A stretch of 64,000 nucleotides of DNA from JBHJGM01 sp050331815 (GTDB lineage Bacteria > Verrucomicrobiota > Verrucomicrobiia > Opitutales > JBHJGM01): the NCBI GenBank assembly GCA_050331815.1, contig JBHJGM010000003.1, positions 248,001 through 312,000 of the forward strand. Reading direction: 5' to 3'. The notes beneath the pieces are model-generated. The model did no database searches. It was not told where the DNA came from and saw only the letters and a program-made list of their open reading frames with translations. Of the stretch, positions 1 to 7,932 are shown piece after piece. How positions within the stretch are numbered: the first letter of the stretch is position 1; every line of letters begins with the position of its first letter. The position numbers and the translations under genes are program-made.

Positions 1-770
1 TCGGCCCGGGCCAAGTGTTCGGCAACCGCCTCTGGAGGCACGCGCCCGATGAAGCGTACGTGTCCCGATTCCAGCAAGCCGGCAGTGACAAAGGCCTGGG
101 GCAAGCGGTGCTCCTCGGGTCCGGCCCCAACCACTTGCAGTGTGAAAGGTACGTCCATTGCTTTCAGGCGGTGCGCAACCTCCACCAGACGGCTGACCCG
201 CTTCTGCGTTTCCTCCAGCCGCCCCACGTAAACCAGGCGCAGGGGCTGAGTTGAATCGAGGCCCGCGGCAGAGCTATGCGCGGACTCGGGCTGGGGGTAG
301 GGCAGCGTGTGCAAGCGCCGGCGAGCTTCCGCGCTGAATTTCTGGGAAAGTCGTTCGGTCAGGTGCTCGCTGACGGCGATGATGCCCGCAAAGAGCGCTT
401 CGTAATGTTTGAGGATGAGCCCGGTGTTGGGGTCGTCGTTGTGCGCAAAGCCCAGGAAGCGCACGCTTGGGTGGTCAGGGTGGGCCAGCAGCCAGAGCCG
501 TGCCGCTTCGTGAGCGGTCTGGCCTGCGTTGGGCAGGATCAGCGCCGGCGTATCGGGGGCTTCGTTCACCCAGTTTTCGATGGCCTCGACGATTTTCTCC
601 GGCTGGTGCGCCTGGCCTTCCGGCAGTCGACGGCAACGTGTATCCAAGGGCAACGCGGCGCCCCCCAGTTGCAGGATCTCGACCGTGGGAAACGTGCGAT
701 GCAGCCAGCGCCCGTAGGTGGTGACCCCGCTGACTTGCCAATCGGCTTGGTCGATAAAAAGGGTACGCAT
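1..770 (-). CDS. GT4-family glycosyltransferase, C-terminus outside window
   Basis: This frame is read on the minus strand from an ATG at 770 and stays open to the window edge, giving about 256 residues. The N-terminus (MRTLFIDQADWQVSGVTTYG) has the glycine-containing first strand-loop of a GT-B fold acceptor domain. The donor domain begins around residue 190 with LRLVYVGRLEETQKR and continues with LQVVGAGPEE and VRFIGRVPPE, which are typical of glycosyltransferase family 4. The E-x7-E donor-binding motif would lie beyond the edge. An in-frame TAA stands about 57 bases upstream of the ATG, so the start cannot move far; a TTG directly before the ATG is the only near alternative. It is divergent from the 863 gene and probably belongs to the same glycan cluster. 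The family is secure; donor and acceptor are unknown. Confidence 0.85.
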   Translation of the reverse strand, partial: MRTLFIDQADWQVSGVTTYGRWLHRTFPTVEILQLGGAALPLDTRCRRLPEGQAHQPEKIVEAIENWVNEAPDTPALILPNAGQTAHEAARLWLLAHPDHPSVRFLGFAHNDDPNTGLILKHYEALFAGIIAVSEHLTERLSQKFSAEARRRLHTLPYPQPESAHSSAAGLDSTQPLRLVYVGRLEETQKRVSRLVEVAHRLKAMDVPFTLQVVGAGPEEHRLPQAFVTAGLLESGHVRFIGRVPPEAVAEHLARA

Positions 771-862
771 CAAGGCGTCTACTCGGCGTTTTGCCGCAAC
801 GATAAATAGCTCGCCGTTACGGGGTTACTTAACTGGTTGCCAGCGCCGACGATCAGGCGGGG

Positions 863-3007
863 GTGACGGTAGAGACCATCGCATCGCTGCCCGCAGCACA
901 TACGCGACACTCTCCGGAGCCAGGTTGCCGTATCGACAAGGCGCGCATTTCGCCTGCCGCGTTTGCGGGCTTCCTGGCCTCTGGGTGTGGGGCTGCGCTG
1001 CGCCATCTTTTCTCCGAGCCTGCGCTAGTTTCTGAACAGCCGCTAAACGCTGCCATGCAGGAGGCCTGGGAAGCGCTGTTTGGCTGCCTGCCGCAATTTT
1101 CGCCCACCGATGCGCAAGGCCCCCGCGTGCTCAGCTTGGAGGCATTTGCCGCAGACGCGCCGACAGACCGGTGCGTACTCAGCCTGCTGGGCGCAAATCG
1201 GGAAGCGGCTGGACGCGCCCTGCTGCGTTGGGGTCCGCAGCCGCAAATCCATTTTCTGAGCGAATTCACGCCCGATGAATTGAGTACTTGCCTGACGGCG
1301 CCCTGGGCCGAGACGCTGCCCGCTCGCTGGCTCCGCATGGACGTGGATCTGCCCGGCGAAATCTGCGCACGAGGGCAACCCGCCGATACGCTCTGGCTGC
1401 ACGATACAGTAAACCCCAGGGCGCTGGAGCTGCTGTTTGAGACTCTGGATGCGTCTGGTGGAGATGGGCAGATCCCTTTGCGTGGACGATCACTTCGCCC
1501 GGAGGCAAACGCGCTCCACGAAGCCGCCCAAGGAATCGCCGCGGCCGAACGAGTGGTGATTGACTGTAAGCTTCCGGCTTTGGAGTTCTGGACCATCCGG
1601 GTCTGCGTGCAGTTGCAAAAGCCCTTTTTACTTCGGGAGGGACTGCAAGCATCGCCCACGCGCTACGCCGCTTTCGAACAAGGACCAGAGCTTTTGCAGC
1701 AGGATTGCCTGAAGCTGCGTGCCTTACTGGCGCGTTTGGAATCCAGTGACAGCGATTTCATGCGCATGTGTGGCGAGTCCGCTCCGTCGCCTGAAGCGAT
1801 CGAGCTTGGAGCGGACTTCGAAAAAGAGGTACCCATCGATTGGTTTTTGCGCCGGGCACGCCTGCGCAAGGAACTGCCCGGCAGCACGGTCCACTGGCTT
1901 TCCAACGCGTATACGCGGAGGCAACTGCTCGGTCTGGCGGCGGCCTCGACCACGTGGCGTCACTGGCTGTGCGAGCTCGAATTCACGATGGAGCGCTGCG
2001 TGCACGGCATCCTCCCGGAGTCGTACTTGAGGCGTATCTTCAATCAGGATACGCAGGGCTGTCTGGCGACCCTGCGAGCACTTTGTCCGGCGGGTTCAGG
2101 CAGGGTGCAGGACGAAGCCAGTTGGCCCTATCGCGTTTTCGATCTGGCTTTCATCACAAGCGCCCAAAGGCAATCCCTGGGTGACTGGGAAACCTTCGGA
2201 GCCCTCGCGGGAGAGTTGCTCGTCAGTCGATCCGAGCCGGAGACCAACTCCCGTGCCCAGCAGGCGCTTCTGGCTTCCGCGTACCTGGCCGGTGCCGGGG
2301 TATCCGTCGACGGCCTTGAGCCTCAACTTGTTTTGGAGCGCTTCACCGGACCTTGGCTGCCTGCGTTATACGATGCCAGTGTGCGAACGATAGCGCGTCC
2401 AGTGGCCAAACGGTTGAGGACGTTTTTCGAAGCGCACGGCTATCCCGGCAAGGATGGGCTGGAGCAGTCCTTCCGCCGTGCCTGGCTGGAGCTGTGGGAG
2501 GGGGCCTGGGATCGGGTGGTCGCAGGTGGCCTGGCCCTGAGCGAAGAATCCACCGAGGCTGCAGCGGCCTTTCAATTGAAGCTGGCGGACAGTCTGCTCT
2601 TGTGCGGACAGGTCGACCCGGCGCAGCGGCTGACGCAGGCCATCGCGCTTGAGACCGTACAAGGCAGCCTGGATGCGCTGCGGCTGGCGGTCATCCGTCT
2701 GGCTGCGGGGGATCCCGAACGAACCCGCACGTGTCTTGCACAACTGCTCGAAGCACTCGGCCCTGGTGATGAAAACATCGGGCTCAACGCGGGTTTTGCG
2801 CGGTTTTTCTGGCTGCTGTTCGAAGGCGTCGAAGCAGGCCTGGGCGCGACCTGGAGTCCGAGCTACGCCGCGCACGAACCAGAGTTGCTTGAACGCATAC
2901 GGCTTAACCTTGGGTCACATTGGCCGAACGAGATCGCTGCTCCACATCGAAACGAAATCGACGCGCTCAGCCAGCGGCTGGTCTTTGTGCCACCCGCGGC
3001 AAATTGA
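863..3007 (+). CDS. Unrecognised 714-residue protein of the glycan cluster
   Basis: I do not recognise a family. The frame opens with a GTG at 863, and its TGA overlaps the ATG of the next gene (TGATG), which implies translational coupling. There is no signal peptide and no clear membrane span. The second half is helix-rich, with many Leu/Ala-Trp/Phe patches such as WLELWEGAWDRVV and LARFFWLLFEGVEAG, compatible with an alpha-helical repeat scaffold. The first third could be a degenerate alpha/beta domain (VVIDCKLPALEFW, LSLLGANREAAGRALL). As the first gene of a four-gene plus-strand run with radical SAM and methyltransferase genes, it may be a scaffold or an atypical transferase; that is inference only. 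An internal start would be possible, but the frame quality is good throughout. Confidence 0.75.
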   Translation: MTVETIASLPAAHTRHSPEPGCRIDKARISPAAFAGFLASGCGAALRHLFSEPALVSEQPLNAAMQEAWEALFGCLPQFSPTDAQGPRVLSLEAFAADAPTDRCVLSLLGANREAAGRALLRWGPQPQIHFLSEFTPDELSTCLTAPWAETLPARWLRMDVDLPGEICARGQPADTLWLHDTVNPRALELLFETLDASGGDGQIPLRGRSLRPEANALHEAAQGIAAAERVVIDCKLPALEFWTIRVCVQLQKPFLLREGLQASPTRYAAFEQGPELLQQDCLKLRALLARLESSDSDFMRMCGESAPSPEAIELGADFEKEVPIDWFLRRARLRKELPGSTVHWLSNAYTRRQLLGLAAASTTWRHWLCELEFTMERCVHGILPESYLRRIFNQDTQGCLATLRALCPAGSGRVQDEASWPYRVFDLAFITSAQRQSLGDWETFGALAGELLVSRSEPETNSRAQQALLASAYLAGAGVSVDGLEPQLVLERFTGPWLPALYDASVRTIARPVAKRLRTFFEAHGYPGKDGLEQSFRRAWLELWEGAWDRVVAGGLALSEESTEAAAAFQLKLADSLLLCGQVDPAQRLTQAIALETVQGSLDALRLAVIRLAAGDPERTRTCLAQLLEALGPGDENIGLNAGFARFFWLLFEGVEAGLGATWSPSYAAHEPELLERIRLNLGSHWPNEIAAPHRNEIDALSQRLVFVPPAAN

Positions 3008-4230
3008 TGGAGCGCGGCACCACACCCGACGTCATGCCCAGCGTTTATCTGCATCTGGAAAACATCTGTAACCGTGTCCTGCTGGACGTGGAAAAAATCC
3101 GCAGCTACCTCATCAGCAACGGCTGCACGCTGACGCAGGATCGGGCCCGCGCCGACAAGGTGCTGCTGGTGGGTTGCGCCTTTAACAACTACACCGAAAC
3201 CGAATCAAAAAAGCGCCTGGATGAGTTTCTCGCCGAGAAAGCGCCAGCTCAGGATATTTTTGTGCTCGAAGGGCTCGCCGACACCATGGGCCAGCGTCTG
3301 GCCAAGGAGGGCGTGCTGGATAAAAGCCGGATTATCCGGACCGGGCGCTACGGGGACCTAGACCCGGTCTTTGCGAAAAATCAGGCATTTTCAGAAACCC
3401 CCGAGGCCAACTTCTGGGGGCAGTACGCCACCGGCGCGGGCAACGCTACGGGCACCTGCTGCTCGCACCGCAAGGGCGTTGGAACTTTCGACCGCTACGC
3501 CGTTCAGGTGGGCCACGGGTGCAACGATCGTTGCGCATTTTGCGGCGACAAAGTCGTGGTGAAGCACATTCGCAGCAAGCCGCTGGAAGATTGCCTGCGC
3601 GAGGTGCAACAGGGACTGGCGCTGGGCTATCAGCACATCGACCTGATCGGGGATGATGTGGGTGCCTGGGGCATCGACCGCGATAAGTGCATTCTCGATT
3701 TGTTACGGCCCATCGTGGCGCTGGAGGGCGAATTCCAGCTCTGGATGGAGGAACTCAATTTGAAGTACCTAGTGCGGCACCGCGCGGATTGGCCAGCTCT
3801 CCTGGAGACCGGACGCTTTCGGCGCATGGCGGTGGCCTTTCAGAGCGGGAACACCCGAGTGCTGGAACTGATGCGGCGCGGCTACACACGCGAGGAGTTG
3901 CTGGATGTGGTTGCGCTGCTGCGCACCTACGACATCGAGCTGCATGGTCACGTCATCATTGGCTTTCCCACCGAAACGCGCGAGGAGTTCGAGGAGTCCT
4001 TTGCAGTGATCGAAGCGGGCGGCTTTGCTAGCGTGAGCTTCTTTTTGTACCAGGACCGCACGAACGCACCGGCCCACCGGATCGAGCCGAAAGTAGCGGA
4101 AGACGAAAAGCTCGAGCGCCTGGGTATCGCTGAAAAGCACTTTCGCGAGTTGGGCTACGGGGTGACGCGCCGGCCCGACAAGTTGCAAATTCTGCGCACG
4201 GAGGCCGCCCATGTCCCAAGCCCTGTGTGA
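3007..4230 (+). CDS. Methylthiotransferase-like radical SAM protein
   Basis: The 407-residue product has the layout of the MiaB/RimO methylthiotransferase family. The N-terminal domain carries C21 (ENICNRVLLD) and C57 (LLVGCAFNNYTETES), matching two of the three cysteines that bind the auxiliary [4Fe-4S] cluster. The third position, usually GC followed by a short basic stretch, reads GLADTMGQRL and lacks cysteine. The radical SAM core follows with C172, C176 and C179 (GCNDRCAFC), then DLIGDDVGAWGID and HVIIGFPTETREEF. The C-terminal TRAM RNA-binding domain normally found in the family is absent. I chose the ATG at 3007, which overlaps the upstream stop, over an in-frame start at 2920 that would lie inside the previous gene. 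The sequence suggests a repurposed family member acting with the downstream methyltransferase rather than a tRNA or ribosomal-protein modifier. Confidence 0.85.
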   Translation: MERGTTPDVMPSVYLHLENICNRVLLDVEKIRSYLISNGCTLTQDRARADKVLLVGCAFNNYTETESKKRLDEFLAEKAPAQDIFVLEGLADTMGQRLAKEGVLDKSRIIRTGRYGDLDPVFAKNQAFSETPEANFWGQYATGAGNATGTCCSHRKGVGTFDRYAVQVGHGCNDRCAFCGDKVVVKHIRSKPLEDCLREVQQGLALGYQHIDLIGDDVGAWGIDRDKCILDLLRPIVALEGEFQLWMEELNLKYLVRHRADWPALLETGRFRRMAVAFQSGNTRVLELMRRGYTREELLDVVALLRTYDIELHGHVIIGFPTETREEFEESFAVIEAGGFASVSFFLYQDRTNAPAHRIEPKVAEDEKLERLGIAEKHFRELGYGVTRRPDKLQILRTEAAHVPSPV

Positions 4231-6568
4231 GCCTACCGACCCTGCCTTTTACGAGGCGGAGTATCGCGAATACTGGAACCGTCCCGACCGCTGGAACACA
4301 GATTCCTTCGAAGACGCCGACACCATCGCGGCGACGATCCTGCGCACCTGCGGGCCGGGTGCGGTGCTGGATGTCGGGTGCGGGATGGGATCACTGGTCA
4401 AGGCGCTGCTCAAACTGGGACTCGATACCCACGGGCTCGACGTCACCGAACGCACGGTCGCCCACGGCAACACGTTTTCTCCGGGCCGCTTTCACCTGGG
4501 CTCAGCCCTGAAGCTGCCTTTCGAGGACGGGGCCTTCGATACACTGGTTTCGACCGACTGCCTCGAGCACATCGCCGCCGAGCATCTACCGCAGGTCTTG
4601 CGGGAGTTCCGGCGCGTGGCCAGGCGAAACGTTTACGTCCGCGTGGCGACTACCCCCGACCGTGACCGCCGCTGGCACCTGACTGTGCAGCCGCGGGCCT
4701 GGTGGGAGCAGCAGTTCATCGATGCCGGCTTCCTGCGCCATCCGCGCCTGTTGCAAGTGCGCAACTTCTGCGATCTCGGCGCGGATGACTGGAATGTTTC
4801 CATGCTCTGGCAAAAGACGGGCACCCAGTTGGCGGCTTCGACGGGTAATGGCTTTTTGGACGTCGTCGGCGGCGAGGCCGAAGCTGCCCTTGCCCGACTG
4901 GTGCAAGCCGCCGAGACCCTGCGACCGAACGACCGTGCGCTGGTGGTCGGTCCGCGGGCAGCGCACGCGGCAATTGTACTGAGCGAACTGGCTCAGGTTG
5001 ACACCGTCAGCGCGTACCACACGCCTGATAGCATCGATGCTGACGGCGTCTGGGACTGGATTTTTCTGGAGGTAGCTCAAGCGGATCTCCCGTTGTATCA
5101 GAATCTATGTACGCGCCTGGTGCCAGGGGGACGTCTGGTGCTAAGTCTGGCCGAAGCCGAACACTCTGGCCAGACCCCCGGCAGCGTGCTGGAGTCATTT
5201 CCAGACCTGCACGGCGAAAAGGCTTGGCGTATCGCTTTGGCGGATACGGCGCACCAGCCTCCGTTGCCCCGGCGGCAGGATCGTATCGATCTGCAATCGA
5301 AGCTCACTTCCAGCGTGCAAAGCTGGGTTGTCGCCATTGGTCTGAAAGACCCCTTCGCGGGCTCTCCCGAGGCCTACACACAGCGCATCTATCCGCAGCT
5401 GAATTTGACTGGGTTGAACCTCAAAGCTTTCGAGCGCGACTACGAAAACCCCTGGCTGGTTAATGCCCTGGTTGTCTGGGGGCAACGGGCCGATAACGAC
5501 GCGTTGCTCAAGTCCCTGGCCGAACGTACGCTGGCGGACGCATCGGCAGCCGGCGCTGCGGACCGTGGCGCGGCTTTGTGCGTACTGCTATATCGCGAGC
5601 TGGAAAACGTTTCAGCGGATGAAAAAGCCGCGCGTAAGCGACTTGCGGAAGTCGAAAATTATCTGACCACGCCCGCCCAAAATCCACACCAACTGCGCTG
5701 GCGCATTTCGCTGGAGTTTGCCTCCGCCTGTCTGCTGCAAGCCCTCGGCGAACTCGCAGAAGCCGAGAACCGCTTTTTCACCTGCAGCCAACGGGATGCC
5801 GGCGCGTTCAGCCCGCTGCTGGGGACCAAGACCGTCGCCGCCGCCTTCAAGGCCGGTTGGCTGGCAGCATGTCAGGGAAATCTGGATACAGCTCGCGAGC
5901 GCTGGCAGTGGGGGATCGAATCGGCGCAGGGTCTCTGCCAGGGCTCGTGGTTTGAGATTCTTGGGAAAGCCTGCGACCCGTATCCCTGGGGTTTGATGGA
6001 ACTGCAGGAAGTCCTTGGCTGGGCTCAGCGCTGTGCGCAGGCGCTGGAGGGCAGCAAGCAGTTTGAGCGTAGCCCCGCGCGGTTGGCGGCTTGCGTGGAG
6101 TTTTCGCTGGCCCAGCGAGAGAAAGCCCAGCTGACGACCCTGCGCGAGTTGCAGCTTGGTGCAAGCCAGGCCGGGCAGCGTATCCACGAGTTGGAGACAG
6201 AGGTGCGCGATCAGGTGCGGCAGCTACGCCAGCTCTGGCAACAGCGTATCCTTCGGGAATCGGCGCAGCGCGAGGTGCTCTTCTGGGGGGCGAGTGTCTG
6301 CGGCACGCACGCATTGGATTACTTAGAGCAGGCCTCCGGGCAGGTGAGCGGCTTTATCGACAAGGACCCCGCCAAAATCGGCACCGCTTTTCAGAAGCGC
6401 CCGGTCAACGCTCCGGACGTGTTGCAGGCCCTGGCTGTGAAACCATTTGTGGCGATCACCTCTGTTCACGCGCCCGCCATCGCACGTGAACTGACCGAGG
6501 CGGGCTGGGTCGAGGAAACGGATTTTGCCAACCTCTTCGCGCCGGTCATGCGCTGGAAGCACATCTAG
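4211..6568 (+). CDS. SAM methyltransferase with Rossmann-like C-terminal tail
   Basis: The protein has 785 residues in at least three parts. Residues about 50-190 form a class I SAM methyltransferase: motif I is VLDVGCGMGSLVKALL, the acidic end of strand 2 is HGLDVTE, and LPFEDGAFDTLVSTDCLEHI is the Methyltransf_11/23 signature. A central section contains a second Rossmann-like stretch (DRALVVGPRAAHAAIVL, GGRLVLSLAEAEH) that may be a degenerate second methyltransferase fold. It is followed by a helical region and a short coiled coil near 640-680. Residues 687-785 (VLFWGASVCGTHALDYL, GFIDKDPAKIGTAF) form a small Rossmann-like domain resembling tails on the two long GT4 proteins of this cluster. 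The start overlaps the radical SAM gene by 20 bases. The role is probably sugar or glycan methylation; the substrate is unknown. Confidence 0.85.
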   Translation: MSQALCEPTDPAFYEAEYREYWNRPDRWNTDSFEDADTIAATILRTCGPGAVLDVGCGMGSLVKALLKLGLDTHGLDVTERTVAHGNTFSPGRFHLGSALKLPFEDGAFDTLVSTDCLEHIAAEHLPQVLREFRRVARRNVYVRVATTPDRDRRWHLTVQPRAWWEQQFIDAGFLRHPRLLQVRNFCDLGADDWNVSMLWQKTGTQLAASTGNGFLDVVGGEAEAALARLVQAAETLRPNDRALVVGPRAAHAAIVLSELAQVDTVSAYHTPDSIDADGVWDWIFLEVAQADLPLYQNLCTRLVPGGRLVLSLAEAEHSGQTPGSVLESFPDLHGEKAWRIALADTAHQPPLPRRQDRIDLQSKLTSSVQSWVVAIGLKDPFAGSPEAYTQRIYPQLNLTGLNLKAFERDYENPWLVNALVVWGQRADNDALLKSLAERTLADASAAGAADRGAALCVLLYRELENVSADEKAARKRLAEVENYLTTPAQNPHQLRWRISLEFASACLLQALGELAEAENRFFTCSQRDAGAFSPLLGTKTVAAAFKAGWLAACQGNLDTARERWQWGIESAQGLCQGSWFEILGKACDPYPWGLMELQEVLGWAQRCAQALEGSKQFERSPARLAACVEFSLAQREKAQLTTLRELQLGASQAGQRIHELETEVRDQVRQLRQLWQQRILRESAQREVLFWGASVCGTHALDYLEQASGQVSGFIDKDPAKIGTAFQKRPVNAPDVLQALAVKPFVAITSVHAPAIARELTEAGWVEETDFANLFAPVMRWKHI

Positions 6569-6585
6569 TCGAAGCGATTTGCCAC

Positions 6586-7932
6586 ATGATTTACGATCCA
6601 GCCGAAACTGAAATTCGCCTGAACCCGAGCGGCGAAGGCACCGGTGTCGCGCGCGCCGCGTACGATGCGGGTCGCCCGGAAAAAGCTCTGGGTGCGCTCT
6701 GCCATGCGCCGTTCGTGGGGCTGGATTTTTCGCCTACGGGCCACGTCACGGTCTGCAACCACTTCCATCAATCGCTGGCTCAAGTGGATGAAGACTTTTC
6801 CATTCTGGAGTTCTGGCGCGGTCCGGCGCTGAAGGCACTGCGGCAATCGATGCGGCAGTATCGGATCAATCCCGAGCACTGTCGCCACTGCGCCTATCAG
6901 ATTCAGGCCCGTAGTTTTACGGAAACCTTCGCGCGTGCGCAGTACGATGTTTCAGCAACGGGCGATTTCGACCCGCCGTATCCGCGCCGGATGATCTTTC
7001 GCCTCAACAACACCTGCAACCAGGCCTGCGTGATGTGCAGTGCGTCGACGTCCTCGCGATTCCGCAAGGAGGTCGAGGGTCTGCCGCTGGAGGCCTCGCG
7101 CTACGGCCCCAGGTTTTTCGCTGAGCTTGAGGAAATCCTGCCGCACCTGGAGCACATCGAATTTTACGGCGGCGAGCCGTTTCTGGTGCGTGAACACCTG
7201 CGCATTTTCGAGCTGCTGGAGTCTACCCAGTCCCCTGCCACGCTTTACGTTAACACCAACGCCACGGCCCTCAACGCCCGCTCGAAGGGCTTTCTTGAGC
7301 GGCTCAACTTTACCTGCATCGCGGTCTCCATGGACGCCGTCAGCGCTCAGGTGCATGAGACCGTACGCTTTGGCCTGAAGCAGGAGCGCTTCCTGGCCAA
7401 CCTGGATTGGCTGCAAAAGCTGGCGCAGCGCCGGGGCATCTACCTGGTGCTCAACGTAACCGAACACCGCAAGAACTGGTTCGAGCTACCACAGATTTTT
7501 GAGTTCGCCGTAACGCGCGATTTGCCCATCCACATCAACACCTGTGTGCACCCGGCCAACGTTACCCTCTACACCCTCGACGACGGGCACCTGCGCTATC
7601 TCGATGACTTTTTCACCCGCCATTTTGAGCGGTTGAGCGAGGCCTGGTCCGACTTCCGCAACCGCCCGGCCTACCAGCATTTGCTCAGCCTGGTGCGCGG
7701 GGAGCTCGACAAGCGAAACGCGGGTGAGCGAACGACTTCGTTTGGCCACTCCAAGCTCAGCGATGGTCTGCTGGCGGTCCCGCTGCCCGGCGAAGGCACC
7801 TTTGCCGAGCCGGCGGTCATCGACTTCGAACTGAGTCGGATGCGTGAGTTTTTGGACGAAGCGGAGTTCGAACGGATGGAACGCGGCCTGCGCGCGCGGG
7901 CGACCGCAGCGACTGAAACTTCAGTTGTATAG
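6586..7932 (+). CDS. Radical SAM protein with N-terminal auxiliary Cys cluster
   Basis: The 448-residue product has its radical SAM motif at C144, C148 and C151 (CNQACVMC), followed by EFYGGEPFLV, the usual GGEP element. Before the core lies a second cysteine set: C39 (LCHAPFVGLDFSPTG), C57 (VTVCNHF), C99 and C102 (CRHC). This spacing is that of a SPASM or twitch auxiliary Fe-S site, which in most family members lies after the core. The start ATG at 6586 is 17 bases past the methyltransferase stop, so the two genes are probably cotranscribed. Its stop overlaps the convergent GT4 gene by 12 bases. Known SPASM/twitch enzymes modify peptides, proteins or small carbohydrates; the setting here suggests glycan or glycoconjugate modification, but the substrate cannot be read from sequence. 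Confidence 0.87.
   Translation: MIYDPAETEIRLNPSGEGTGVARAAYDAGRPEKALGALCHAPFVGLDFSPTGHVTVCNHFHQSLAQVDEDFSILEFWRGPALKALRQSMRQYRINPEHCRHCAYQIQARSFTETFARAQYDVSATGDFDPPYPRRMIFRLNNTCNQACVMCSASTSSRFRKEVEGLPLEASRYGPRFFAELEEILPHLEHIEFYGGEPFLVREHLRIFELLESTQSPATLYVNTNATALNARSKGFLERLNFTCIAVSMDAVSAQVHETVRFGLKQERFLANLDWLQKLAQRRGIYLVLNVTEHRKNWFELPQIFEFAVTRDLPIHINTCVHPANVTLYTLDDGHLRYLDDFFTRHFERLSEAWSDFRNRPAYQHLLSLVRGELDKRNAGERTTSFGHSKLSDGLLAVPLPGEGTFAEPAVIDFELSRMREFLDEAEFERMERGLRARATAATETSVV

Noticed and set aside
3007..4230. Calling the radical SAM protein MiaB or RimO
   Set aside because: The third auxiliary cysteine and the TRAM domain are missing, so the specific name would overstate the evidence.
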